From Streptomyces sp. (lineage in GTDB: Bacteria; Actinomycetota; Actinomycetes; Streptomycetales; Streptomycetaceae), in contig NZ_JAEKKT010000136.1 of NCBI RefSeq assembly GCF_019510245.1, positions 1 through 64,000 on the forward strand: DNA of 64,000 bases. The letters run 5' to 3'. Below the pieces are notes generated by a model. That model was not told the origin of the DNA and made no database searches. It worked only from the letters and a program-made list of their open reading frames with translations. The translations under genes and the position numbers were made by a program. Shown here in pieces: positions 9,536 through 17,112 of the stretch. Each line of letters starts with the position of its first letter. The first letter of the stretch is position 1.

Positions 9536-9607
9536 GCGGCCGGTCCCGCCCCTCACCGCCGGAGCCGCCGCGGCGGCCGCCGCCCCCCGCCCCCGGCCAC
9601 CCCGTCG

Positions 9608-10113
9608 CCCGAAACGTCCGTTCACGTAGTCCGAGGTCCTCTCGTCCTGGCGCGGGCGGCCTGCTGCATGTTGTGGGTGACGATGACGACCGTCACCTCG
9701 TCCTTGAGGTCGTGGACGGTCTCCTCGATATGGCGGGTGGACGTCGGATCGAGCGCCGAGCAGGGCTCGTCCATCAGCAGCACCCGCGGCCGTACCGCGA
9801 GCGAGCGCGCGATGCACAGCCGCTGCTGCTGGCCGCCCGAGAGCGCCCCGCCGGGCTGCCGGAGCCGGTCCCTGACCTCCTTTCGCAGGCCCGCCTTGGT
9901 GAGGCACTCCTCGACCAGGTCGTCCTTGCCGTCGCGGCCGACCTTGACGGCGTTGAGCCTGAGGCCGGCGACGACGTTGTCGTAGATCGACATCGCGGGG
10001 AAGGGGTGGGGCTTCTGGAAGACCATGCCGATCTCGCGGCGGGCGTGGGTGATGCGGCGCCCGCGGTCGTAGATGTCGGCCTCGTCGAGCAGGACCATGC
10101 CGCCGACGTCGAC
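9608..10113 (-). pseudogene. pstB: Relic of phosphate ABC transporter ATPase PstB
   Basis: The reverse strand encodes [19 protein letters not shown] (Q-loop), [17 protein letters not shown] (signature), [16 protein letters not shown] (Walker B) and [10 protein letters not shown] (H-loop), unmistakably PstB. The first 80 or so residues including Walker A are absent. After MQQAAR the frame runs out ([13 protein letters not shown]). The typical C terminus, [12 protein letters not shown], reappears in another frame at about 9608-9645, showing an internal deletion with frameshift. No pstSCA partners are nearby. It is a dead remnant, not a working ATPase. Confidence 0.85.
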
Positions 10114-10253
10114 CGCGCGTTGATCAGTCAGGTCCAGAGGGTATGCGGACGGGCCCTGCCCCGGACCGGCGTTCACCGGCGGCCGAACCGCCGCCCCCGG
10201 CAGACCCCTCGGTCGCGCGGTTCCGTTCCGGCCTTCGACGGCCGATGGCGCCG

Positions 10254-11228
10254 TCAGCCCGCGACCCGCAACAGAAGCTTCCCCGTGCTCGTCCGGGCGC
10301 CCATCAGACGGTGCGCCTCCGCCGCCTCCTCCAGGTCGAACTCGGCCGTGACCGGCAGGGTCACCGTGCCGTCCGCCGCCTTCGCGAAGGCCCGGGCGGC
10401 CAGCTCCCGCAGCACGTCGGGCGCCGTCTGCGCCAGCGTCAGGACGGAGAAACCGGCGACCGACAGGCCCCGGGGATACAGCTCCGGCTGGCCCGCCGTC
10501 CAGGCCGGTTCGCCGCTCGCGTTGCCGTAGGAGACCAGGCGGCCGAAGCGGGCCAGCGACGCCAGGCTCGCGCGCAGCGTCCTGCCGCCGACGGGATCGA
10601 GGGCCAGGTCGACGCCCCGGCCGCCGGTGGCCTCCCCGACCTGCTCCTCGAAGTCGCCGACGAAGACCGCGTCGTAGCCGTGGTCCCGCGCATACGCCGC
10701 CTTGGCCGCGCTCGACACCACCCCGTACACCGCGGCCGCGCCCGCCGCCTTCGCCAGTTGCCCGGCCGCCGTGCCTACCCCGCCCGCGGCGCCCTGCACG
10801 AGGACGGTCTCGCCGGGCTGGAGGCGCCCGACGGTGTGCAGGAGGGCGTACGCCGTGGGCAGGACGGACGGGAGCGTGGCTCCGGTGCGCAGGTCCGCCC
10901 CCGCCGGCAGCGGGAAGACGGTCGCCGCCTCCGTCACGACCACGTCCGCGTAGGCGCCGCCCTGCGTCAGTGCGGCCACCTCCTGGCCGACGACGAGGTC
11001 CGTGACACCGGCGCCGAGGGCCCTGACCCGGCCCGAGACCTCCAGCCCCGGACGGAACGGCAGCCCCGGCACGCGGTAGCCCTCCGAACGCGCCTTGAGG
11101 TCGGCGAAGTTCACGCCCGCGTAGACCACGTCGATGCTCACCTCGCCGGGGCCCGGCTCGGGGACCTCCGCCTCCACCACCTTCAGGACCTCCGGACCGC
11201 CGTACTCCTGCAACTCGACCGCGCGCAT
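10254..11228 (-). CDS. NADPH:quinone oxidoreductase (MDR/zinc-independent alcohol dehydrogenase family)
   Basis: QOR-type medium-chain dehydrogenase of 324 aa. The GroES-like N-terminal half contains [20 protein letters not shown] and [15 protein letters not shown]. It has no catalytic-zinc GHE motif, as expected for QORs. The Rossmann nucleotide-binding loop is [21 protein letters not shown] at about residue 145. It reduces quinones or alkenals with NADPH. The ATG at 11228 is chosen because GAGGGG precedes it by 8 nt; a GTG three codons upstream is also in frame. It is transcribed divergently from the ArsR gene, with shared inverted-repeat sites between them, so it is the likely regulatory target. 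Confidence 0.88.
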   Translation of the reverse strand: MRAVELQEYGGPEVLKVVEAEVPEPGPGEVSIDVVYAGVNFADLKARSEGYRVPGLPFRPGLEVSGRVRALGAGVTDLVVGQEVAALTQGGAYADVVVTEAATVFPLPAGADLRTGATLPSVLPTAYALLHTVGRLQPGETVLVQGAAGGVGTAAGQLAKAAGAAAVYGVVSSAAKAAYARDHGYDAVFVGDFEEQVGEATGGRGVDLALDPVGGRTLRASLASLARFGRLVSYGNASGEPAWTAGQPELYPRGLSVAGFSVLTLAQTAPDVLRELAARAFAKAADGTVTLPVTAEFDLEEAAEAHRLMGARTSTGKLLLRVAG

Positions 11229-11245
11229 GGCACACACCCCTCAGC

Positions 11246-11299
11246 GAGTGTTCAACATGGATCGAACACTCGGGAGTGTATGGTTTTCATCGAACACTC
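11246..11299. promoter_or_regulatory. ArsR-type operator array between oxidoreductase and ArsR genes
   Basis: GAGTGTTC (11246-11253) and GAACACTC (11264-11271) form a perfect 8-bp inverted repeat. ACACTC-GG-GAGTGT (11266-11279) is a second one. ATCGAACACTC is repeated exactly at 11261-11271 and 11289-11299. The array fills the divergent promoter region. Confidence 0.75.
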
Positions 11300-11331
11300 A
11301 GCAAGCGGAACACGGCGCCGAGGAGGACGGC

Positions 11332-11673
11332 ATGACCGGCACGAGCCACCGGGCCGCCCCCGGGCACACCCACCCCGACGAGGTACCCGTCCTCACCGCG
11401 CTCGCCGCCCTCGCCGACCCCGTACGCCTCACCCTTGTCAGGGAGTTGGCCGCCAGCACCGAGTGGTCCCGCACCTGCGGCAGCTTCGACGTCCCCGTCG
11501 GCAAGGCCGCCCTCAGCCACCACTTCTCCGTACTACGGGCAGCCGGCCTCGTCGAACAGCGCGACGAGGGCCCACGCCGGGTCAACCGCCTACGGCGAAC
11601 GGAGTTCGAGGCCCGCTTCCCGGGGCTGCTCGACCTCGTCCTGCGGGAGACGGAGCCGCCGCTGCACAGGTAG
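11332..11673 (+). CDS. ArsR-family winged-helix transcriptional regulator
   Basis: Regulator of 113 aa with a single wHTH domain: LTALAALADPVRLTLVREL, then a recognition helix in GKAALSHHFSVLRAAGLVEQ, and a wing with RRVNRLRRTEFEARFPGLL. The metal-sensing ELCVCD-type motif is absent, although a TCGSF cysteine lies just before the recognition region. It may therefore sense organic or oxidative signals. The strong SD AGGAGG sits 5-10 nt before the ATG. It probably represses itself and the divergent quinone oxidoreductase. Confidence 0.88.
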   Translation: MTGTSHRAAPGHTHPDEVPVLTALAALADPVRLTLVRELAASTEWSRTCGSFDVPVGKAALSHHFSVLRAAGLVEQRDEGPRRVNRLRRTEFEARFPGLLDLVLRETEPPLHR

Positions 11674-11700
11674 GCGTCGGTGACGAGTTCGCGGTCCGCG

Positions 11701-12342
11701 TCACCGCCTCGTCAGTCTCGCCAGCCACGGGTGTCCGGGATGTATGTGCGTCAGCCAGGCGCCGAGAACGTCCCGCCGCTCCCGACTCAGCAGCGGCAGA
11801 ACCCCGTCGAAGTCCTCCTGATCCTTGGGCCGCGGCTCCTTCGCCTTGAACAACAGCACCAGTTCCGGCACCAGGTAGGGGATGCCGTCCGCAGTCCTGC
11901 CGATGACCACGTCGTACGGCAGCCGCAGGCTCTCGTCCCGTCGGCAGATCCAGGTCCCGCCCTCGTGCGGCTCACGGAAGACGTCGAAGAGGAACCGGCC
12001 GCTCGCCGGATCCCGCACCCATGTCTGGTGCGTCGCCGCGAGCGCCTCGTCCCCTGCCGCCGCCCAGACGCGTCCCGAGCCCACCGCGTCGAACGCGTAC
12101 TCGCGGAAGCGTTCGCGCACCTCCGCGAACCCCGCCACGGGCACCGCGATCTCCAGATCCCCGTGGGGCCGCGACTGGCCGCCGCGGAACAGGTCCAGCG
12201 CCCACCCCGCCGCAACACACCAGGGCACGCCGACCCCGCCCAACCGCTCCGCGACCTGTTCCGGCCGCCAGGCGTCCGCCCAGCGGGCGGCCAGTTCGGC
12301 CGCATCGAGAACCACGCCGCCGGGCGGCAGGGAATCGGTCAT
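11701..12342 (-). CDS. Nucleotidyltransferase-fold protein (ANT(2'')/LinA-like)
   Basis: Protein of 213 aa resembling the aminoglycoside-2''-adenylyltransferase-like nucleotidyltransferases. The core motif VPWCVAAGWALDLFRGG, then RPHGDLEIAVP, matches the G-W-A-(I/L)-(D)...H-x-D-(L/I)-(E/D) signature. FLFDVFREPHEGGTWICRRD and PYLVPELVLLFKAKEPRPKD follow, and the last segment is the usual family C-terminal motif. Real substrates of such chromosomal Streptomyces proteins are mostly unknown, so no resistance role is claimed. Start ATG at 12342. Confidence 0.75.
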   Translation of the reverse strand: MTDSLPPGGVVLDAAELAARWADAWRPEQVAERLGGVGVPWCVAAGWALDLFRGGQSRPHGDLEIAVPVAGFAEVRERFREYAFDAVGSGRVWAAAGDEALAATHQTWVRDPASGRFLFDVFREPHEGGTWICRRDESLRLPYDVVIGRTADGIPYLVPELVLLFKAKEPRPKDQEDFDGVLPLLSRERRDVLGAWLTHIHPGHPWLARLTRR

Positions 12343-12417
12343 CGCCACAACGTACCGCCGCGCGATCACCCGTAGGCGTGATGGCACGGGAGGGAGTTTC
12401 GAAGTAATTTCAAAGTC

Positions 12418-12897
12418 ATGAGTGCCGAGAGGGCAGCCGTGAACTTCTCCGAGCTGGTGAACAAGAACAAGCAGACGCTTGCCCGGCTCCAGGAGTCGCC
12501 GAGACTGCTCCTGCACCGCAGAGACGGCGAGGACCTGGTCCTCACCACCGCCGCGCGAGCCGAGCAGGACCAGACCGTGGTGTCGGCGGCCACCCGGATA
12601 CTGGCCGCGATGGCGCGCCGGGAACCCGGCAGCATGGAGTTGCTCCTCGGCATCCTGCCGGACGCCTTCCCCTGGGTCAGATTCCTGCCGGAGCCCGATC
12701 TCCACGCCTTCGCCGTCGAACTGGTCGACACCATGCGCGCCGCCGACTCGGTCGGCAACAGCGCCTCCGTCGCCCGGTTGCTCATCGCCTGGCAGCACAC
12801 CGCCGAGGTCCACTCCGACGCCGACCTGCTGGCGGCACTGACCAGGGATCACGGCGAAAACTACGGCCCCGCCCCCGGTCCTCGGGACGTCACGTGA
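12418..12897 (+). CDS. Phd/YefM-like antitoxin (probable)
   Basis: Protein of 159 aa. The N-terminal 60 residues (NFSELVNKNKQTLARLQESP, then LLLHRRDGEDLVLTTAARA) fit the Phd/YefM DNA-binding fold found in long Streptomyces antitoxins. The C-terminal half (MELLLGILPDAFPWVRFLP, then VARLLIAWQHTAEVHSD) is the usual extension that contacts the toxin. Its GTGA overlap with the following short reading frame indicates a two-gene operon. Assignment rests on layout and family recollection. Confidence 0.65.
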   Translation: MSAERAAVNFSELVNKNKQTLARLQESPRLLLHRRDGEDLVLTTAARAEQDQTVVSAATRILAAMARREPGSMELLLGILPDAFPWVRFLPEPDLHAFAVELVDTMRAADSVGNSASVARLLIAWQHTAEVHSDADLLAALTRDHGENYGPAPGPRDVT

Positions 12898-13097
12898 CCG
12901 CGGGCCGCGGCTACCGCGCCGCGCCACCGGCGCCGGACGGCCACCGGGAGGTCCGCTTCGCCGATGCCGCCTCGGCCAAGGGCTGGGAAGACCTCGCCCG
13001 GCAAGCACGAGAGAACGCCCACCGCACCTGGATCACCTTGCGCACCGGCCCCGGACCGACGCCGACGGCGGCAGGACGGCGACACGACAGGCCGTAA
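12894..13097 (+). pseudogene. Truncated toxin partner of the Phd/YefM-like antitoxin
   Basis: A 67-aa frame starts at a GTG overlapping the antitoxin stop (GTGA). VRFADAASAKGWEDLARQAR resembles the start of Streptomyces RelE-type toxins of about 110-120 aa. The sequence ends after TGPGPTPTAAGRRHDRP, without the beta-strand catalytic core. The toxin half is probably lost while the antitoxin remains. A short functional protein cannot be ruled out. Confidence 0.55.
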
Positions 13098-13124
13098 CTC
13101 CCGGCGTGCCCGGCGGGCGCTTTC

Positions 13125-13140
13125 TGGACTTGCTGGTCCA
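13125..13140. promoter_or_regulatory. TGGAC-N6-GTCCA operator upstream of SDR gene
   Basis: TGGAC (13125-13129) and GTCCA (13136-13140) are separated by TTGCTG. The same half-sites with the same 6-bp spacer occur upstream of the neighbouring TetR gene (14597-14612). Confidence 0.75.
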
Positions 13141-13201
13141 TTTTTGTCGGCGCACAGTGGTCCGCACCTGACGGGGAACCGAGTGGCACGGAGGGTTGAT
13201 C

Positions 13202-13966
13202 ATGGGGATGCGACTGGCGGGAAAGACCGCGCTCGTGACGGGCGCGACCAGCAACATCGGGCGGGCGATCGCGGAGGCGTTCGCCGGCGAGGGGGCGCAT
13301 GTCGTCGTCTCGGGGCGGAGCGCCGGGCGTGGGGCCGAGGTGGTGGACGGGATCCGCGCCCTCGGCGGACGTGCCGACTTCGTGCGGGCCGACCTGGACG
13401 GCAGCGCCGCTGCCTCGCGGGCGCTCGCCGAGGAGGCGACGCGGGTTCTGGGCGGCCGCATCGACGTGCTCGTCAACAACGCGGGCATCTACCCCGGCGA
13501 CACCACCCAGGCCACCGACGAGAAGACCTTCGACCAGGTCTACGCGGTCAACGTCAAGGCCCCGTTCTTCCTGACGGCGGCCGTCGCGCCCGCGATGACG
13601 GCGGCCGGGGGCGGGGCGATCGTCAACCTGGGGTCCTGGATCGTGCGGCTCGGCGTGCCCGTCGGTGCGCTGTACAGCTCCACGAAGGGGGCCATGGAGA
13701 CGCTGACCCGGGCCTGGGCGGCCGAGTTCGGGCCGCAGGGGGTGCGGGTGAACGCGATCTCGCCGGGTGTGGTGCTGGCGGCGGACGCCGCGGACGCCGG
13801 TGTCGCCGAGGTCATGATGAGGGGGACGCCGGCGGGCCGGATGGGCACGCCGGAGGAGATCGCGAGCGCGGCCGTGTACCTGGCGGCCGACGAGTCGTCG
13901 TTCGTGCACGGGATCGTGCTCGACGTGGACGGCGGCCGTACGACCGCGGCGGTCATCGCGGCGTAG
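13202..13966 (+). CDS. Short-chain dehydrogenase/reductase
   Basis: Classical SDR of 254 aa. The cofactor motif is TGATSNIGRAIAEAF (TGxxxGxG variant with N-I-G), followed by NNAGIYPGD. The catalytic Ser region is GSWIVRLGVPVGA, the YxxxK motif YSSTKGAMETL, and the C terminus ends SSFVHGIVLDVDGG. The S of SGRSAGRG after beta-2 suggests NADP preference. Substrate unknown. The ATG at 13202 is preceded by GGAGGG. The 3' end overlaps the convergent TetR gene by 14 bp. Its upstream palindrome matches the one at the TetR promoter, so TetR probably represses it. Confidence 0.9.
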   Translation: MGMRLAGKTALVTGATSNIGRAIAEAFAGEGAHVVVSGRSAGRGAEVVDGIRALGGRADFVRADLDGSAAASRALAEEATRVLGGRIDVLVNNAGIYPGDTTQATDEKTFDQVYAVNVKAPFFLTAAVAPAMTAAGGGAIVNLGSWIVRLGVPVGALYSSTKGAMETLTRAWAAEFGPQGVRVNAISPGVVLAADAADAGVAEVMMRGTPAGRMGTPEEIASAAVYLAADESSFVHGIVLDVDGGRTTAAVIAA

Positions 13967-14579
13967 CCGCCGCGGCGGGGTCCAGGTCGCGCCGCAGGTC
14001 CGCGATCCCCTGGTCGAGGGCGGCCCGCAGATGGGCGGACCGTCCCGTCGCCAGGAGGATGGACACGCCGCCCTGGATCGCGGCGAGCAGGGCGGCGGCC
14101 CGCGCGTCGACATCCACGTCGGCCCCGGGGCCGTAGTCCGCCCGGACCGCGCGGATGCCCGCCGCCAGGCTCTCCTGCCACTGCCGCATCAGCTCGACCA
14201 CGATCGCCCGCGCACCCGGCGTCGAGCGCCCGACCTGGAGGAACAGCGACCCGAGCGGGCAGGTGTCACCCTGTGCCTCGTAGCGGTCGATCACCACGTC
14301 CCGCCATCGCCGCCAGTCCTCCCAGGAGTCGAGGCGGCCCAGATACGGCTGCTGGTCCTCCAGCACCTGCTCCGCCTCGAACCGCGCGACAGCGAGCAGC
14401 AGTTCGTCCTTGCCGTCCGGGAAGTAGTGGAAGAGCTGGCTCTTGCTGGTGCCCGTCCGCGCCATGACGTCCTCGAGGGTCACCGAGCCGACGCCCTGTT
14501 CCCGCAGCACCTCGGCGGCCCCCTCGACGATCCGGCGCCGGGTGGCCTTCCCCTTGGCCGTCAGTTCCTTGCGCCGCAT
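13953..14579 (-). CDS. TetR/AcrR-family transcriptional regulator
   Basis: Repressor of 208 aa. The N-terminal HTH is TRRRIVEGAAEVLREQGVGS, then TLEDVMARTGTSKSQLFHYF. A TetR_C ligand-binding domain follows (DTCPLGSLFLQVGRSTPGAR, the pattern of TetR_C_16/YxaF-like members), ending with VSILLATGRSAHLRAALDQG. GGAGG lies 6 nt before the ATG at 14579. It is convergent with the SDR gene and carries a matching operator upstream. Confidence 0.9.
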   Translation of the reverse strand: MRRKELTAKGKATRRRIVEGAAEVLREQGVGSVTLEDVMARTGTSKSQLFHYFPDGKDELLLAVARFEAEQVLEDQQPYLGRLDSWEDWRRWRDVVIDRYEAQGDTCPLGSLFLQVGRSTPGARAIVVELMRQWQESLAAGIRAVRADYGPGADVDVDARAAALLAAIQGGVSILLATGRSAHLRAALDQGIADLRRDLDPAAAATPR

Positions 14580-14596
14580 CGCCCGCCTCCGCACTG

Positions 14597-14612
14597 TGGA
14601 CCGTCCAGTCCA
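14597..14612. promoter_or_regulatory. TGGAC-N6-GTCCA operator upstream of TetR gene
   Basis: TGGAC-CGTCCA-GTCCA, extended to GTGGAC...GTCCAC (14596-14613), lies 18 bp upstream of the TetR start codon. It shares architecture with 13125-13140, supporting autoregulation plus control of the SDR. Confidence 0.75.
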
Positions 14613-14621
14613 CTGTAGGGC

Positions 14622-14850
14622 TCAGGCCGCGAAGAGGGTGCTGGCCAGGGCCACGCTGACGGCGGTGCCGCCGATGATGCTCAGCAGGGCGTTGCGGCGC
14701 CACAGGTGCAGTCCGACGGTGACCGCGAGCGCGGCGAGGGGTGCGGTGCCGCGGGGCTGGGTCAGCGGCAGATCGCGCAGGCAGTGGACGAACAGGATCA
14801 CCATCACGCCGGCCGCATCCGGGTGCCGAGGCTGCGCACACACCCCTGGA
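14622..14850 (-). pseudogene. C-terminal relic of AzlD-type branched-chain amino acid transport protein
   Basis: The reverse strand encodes GVMVILFVHCLRDL, then GLHLWRRNALLSIIGGTAVS and VALASTLFAA: the last two membrane helices of the small AzlD partner of AzlC. Just upstream the matching LGTRM segment is in another frame, so there is an indel near 14815. Homology fades before any start codon. No azlC is present. Confidence 0.6.
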
Positions 14851-15269
14851 CGCCGCACACGGAACAGAGGCCACGGAAAGAGAACCCGTCGGCATCGGCG
14901 GCGGTAGCCCGGGGCCGGTGAGGAGAGCCAGCGTGCGGGACACGTGGGTTGCCCGCACCCCTGCGGCTCGTCGGCGAGCGCTCGGCCGCGTTCCGTTCCG
15001 CGCCAGTCATCGCCTGCGATGCGGCCTCGGCGGGGCCGAGCACCCTCGTGAAGCTGTTCGACGATCCGGCGCCGCATCCCACGCGGGCCGCAGGCCCCGG
15101 CGCGAGCCACATGCCGCCGCGTGGGCCGGCCGGGTAGAGCTCAGCCCACGCCCGGCGGCAGCCGTCGGCCTTGCCGGACGAGGAGGCGCGACGCAGCCAC
15201 CACGGACCTCAGGCATCGACGCGCCGCCACACAAGCCGCAGGCCGACGCGTGGGCCGGCCGGGCCGGGC
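14851..15269. other. Non-coding or decayed region with a diverged duplicated segment
   Basis: No convincing gene is seen in either strand. Two similar stretches begin CGCGTGGGCCGGCCGGG at about 15119 and 15247, each followed by a GCTCAGCCCA segment. This suggests a local duplication 128 bp apart, the second copy abutting the 3' end of the PH-domain gene. Confidence 0.45.
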
Positions 15270-15962
15270 TCAGCCCATCGCCAGCAGGATGGCCAGCAGT
15301 ACCGCCCCTGCCACCGCCGGCGCGACCACCTCGTACGCCCATCGCACCGTGACCTCACCCTGCGCGGACTCCGCCGGGCCCCTGCTCTCCAGCATCTCCC
15401 GCAGGTCGTCCATGACCTTGTCGGTCTCGGCGCGCATCGGCCCGGCCTCGTGATCGGGCTCGACCCGCCCCCCGGCACCGCCGAAGCCGCCGAACCCGTC
15501 GAAACCACCGAGCCCGCGCCCAGCGCCGAACCGCGTCCCGCCCGCCGTGCGCCCGCGCCGGGCGTCCGCCTCCGACTTCACCTGTCGCCGCGCCGCCTTC
15601 TTGCGGCCCCGCAGGGACACCGGGATCGCCCACAGCTGGTACTTCGCGCCGGACTTGACGACCACCTCGTTCGAGTAGCCGGACCGCAGGGAGGCGATCT
15701 CTCCCCACGGCAGCGTGACCGCCCGGAACGGGTTCCGCACGCGCAGCCGGTCCTCGCCCGCGAACACCGCGGGGCGCAGGGTGAAGGCCACGATCAGGGG
15801 CACGATGAGGATGAGCGCGGCGAGGGCCAGCCACGGGGTGTGGCCGTGGCCCCGGAACAGTGCGTCGATGCCGAGCCAGCCGACGATGACGAGGAGCAGT
15901 ACGCCGCCGACGAGCGCCTGGGGCGAGCGGTAGATGCGGTCCTTGACGAGGGGCGTGGTCAT
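15270..15962 (-). CDS. PH-domain (YdbS/bPH2-like) membrane protein
   Basis: Protein of 230 aa with two N-terminal transmembrane helices (ALVGGVLLLVIVGWLGIDAL and LALAALILIVPLIVAFTL). A bacterial PH-like domain follows (DRLRVRNPFRAVTLPWGEIA, then SNEVVVKSGAKYQLWAIPVS). After it come a Gly/Phe-rich linker (GGFDGFGGFGGAGG) and a C-terminal hydrophobic segment (VVAPAVAGAVLLAILLAMG). Conserved in Streptomyces, function unknown. It is divergent from deoC with a 190-bp spacer. Confidence 0.85.
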   Translation of the reverse strand: MTTPLVKDRIYRSPQALVGGVLLLVIVGWLGIDALFRGHGHTPWLALAALILIVPLIVAFTLRPAVFAGEDRLRVRNPFRAVTLPWGEIASLRSGYSNEVVVKSGAKYQLWAIPVSLRGRKKAARRQVKSEADARRGRTAGGTRFGAGRGLGGFDGFGGFGGAGGRVEPDHEAGPMRAETDKVMDDLREMLESRGPAESAQGEVTVRWAYEVVAPAVAGAVLLAILLAMG

Positions 15963-16121
15963 AGCGCCGATTCTGCCTCAGGCGTGCGCGGGGGCGCCGT
16001 GGGGGCGGCATCGCCGTATGGGAGTGTGTGTCGTATGCGGTTGCTCGCGCATCCCGGCACCCTTTCAGGGCGCGGACGCGTTCCACCTCAAGAAGAACCG
16101 TTCCGACGGGGTGTACAGCCG

Positions 16122-16133
16122 CTACGCGCGTAG
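16122..16133. promoter_or_regulatory. CTACGCGCGTAG operator, site 2 (deoC operon)
   Basis: Perfect palindrome ending 20 bp before the deoC ATG. It lies between a -35-like TGTACA (16112-16117) and a -10-like TATGCT (16135-16140), spaced 17 bp. Bound protein would block RNA polymerase directly. Confidence 0.82.
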
Positions 16134-16152
16134 ATATGCTCGGCTGGTGACC

Positions 16153-17106
16153 ATGCCCACCACCGCACCCCACGCACTTGCTGACGTCACCGCGTCCGAC
16201 AGCACGCTGCGCCGCTTCCTCCACGGGCTGCCCGGCGTCGACGCGGTCGGCCTGGAGGCGCGTGCCGCCTCGCTCGGCACCCGTTCGATCAAGACCACCG
16301 CGAAGGCGTACGCCATCGACCTCGCCATCTCGATGGTCGACCTGACGACGCTGGAAGGCGCGGACACCCCGGGCAAGGTCCGGGCGCTCGGCGCCAAGGC
16401 GGTCCATCCGGACCCCACGGACCGTACGACCCCCGCCACGGCCGCCGTCTGCGTCTACCCCGACATGGTGGCCACCGCGAAGGAGGCCGTCGCCGGCTCG
16501 TCCGTCAAGGTCGCCTCCGTCGCCACCGCCTTCCCGGCCGGCCGCGCCGCGCTCGACGTCAAGCTCGCCGACGTGCGGGACGCCGTGGCCGCGGGCGCCG
16601 ACGAGATCGACATGGTCATCGACCGCGGCGCGTTCCTCGCGGGGCACTACCTGAAGGTGTACGACGAGATCACCGCCGTACGCGAGGCCTGCGGCACCTC
16701 GGCCCGCCTCAAGGTCATCTTCGAGACCGGCGAACTGTCGACGTACGACAACATCCGACGGGCCTCCTGGCTGGGCATGCTCGCGGGCGCCGACTTCATC
16801 AAGACGTCCACCGGCAAGGTCGCCGTCAACGCCACCCCGGCCAACACCCTCCTCATGCTGGAGGCCGTGCGCGACTTCCGGGCGCAGACCGGCGTCCAGG
16901 TCGGGGTCAAGCCCGCCGGCGGGATCCGGACCAGCAAGGACGCGATCAAGTTCCTCGTCCTGGTGAACGAGACCGTGGGCGAGGACTGGCTGGACAACCA
17001 CTGGTTCCGCTTCGGCGCCTCCTCGCTCCTGAACGACCTGCTGATGCAGCGTCAGAAGCTGGCCACCGGCCGCTACTCCGGCCCCGACTACGTGACGGTG
17101 GACTGA
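16153..17106 (+). CDS. deoC: Deoxyribose-phosphate aldolase
   Basis: Class I aldolase of 317 aa splitting 2-deoxyribose-5-phosphate into acetaldehyde and glyceraldehyde-3-phosphate. The Schiff-base lysine lies in FIKTSTGKVAVNA and the second catalytic lysine in VGVKPAGGIRTSKDA. The N-terminal substrate region is DLTTLEGADTPGKVRAL. Members of 300+ aa like this are the animal/actinobacterial DeoC type. The ATG at 16153 is used; GTG at 16147 coincides with the predicted transcription start and would give a leaderless mRNA. Two aldehyde dehydrogenase genes follow directly, fitting oxidation of the acetaldehyde released. Confidence 0.93.
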   Translation: MPTTAPHALADVTASDSTLRRFLHGLPGVDAVGLEARAASLGTRSIKTTAKAYAIDLAISMVDLTTLEGADTPGKVRALGAKAVHPDPTDRTTPATAAVCVYPDMVATAKEAVAGSSVKVASVATAFPAGRAALDVKLADVRDAVAAGADEIDMVIDRGAFLAGHYLKVYDEITAVREACGTSARLKVIFETGELSTYDNIRRASWLGMLAGADFIKTSTGKVAVNATPANTLLMLEAVRDFRAQTGVQVGVKPAGGIRTSKDAIKFLVLVNETVGEDWLDNHWFRFGASSLLNDLLMQRQKLATGRYSGPDYVTVD

Positions 17107-17112
17107 TCCCCC

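Noticed and set aside
11701..12342. Aminoglycoside resistance gene
   Set aside because: Only the general nucleotidyltransferase core is shared; nothing in the sequence or context supports an antibiotic substrate.
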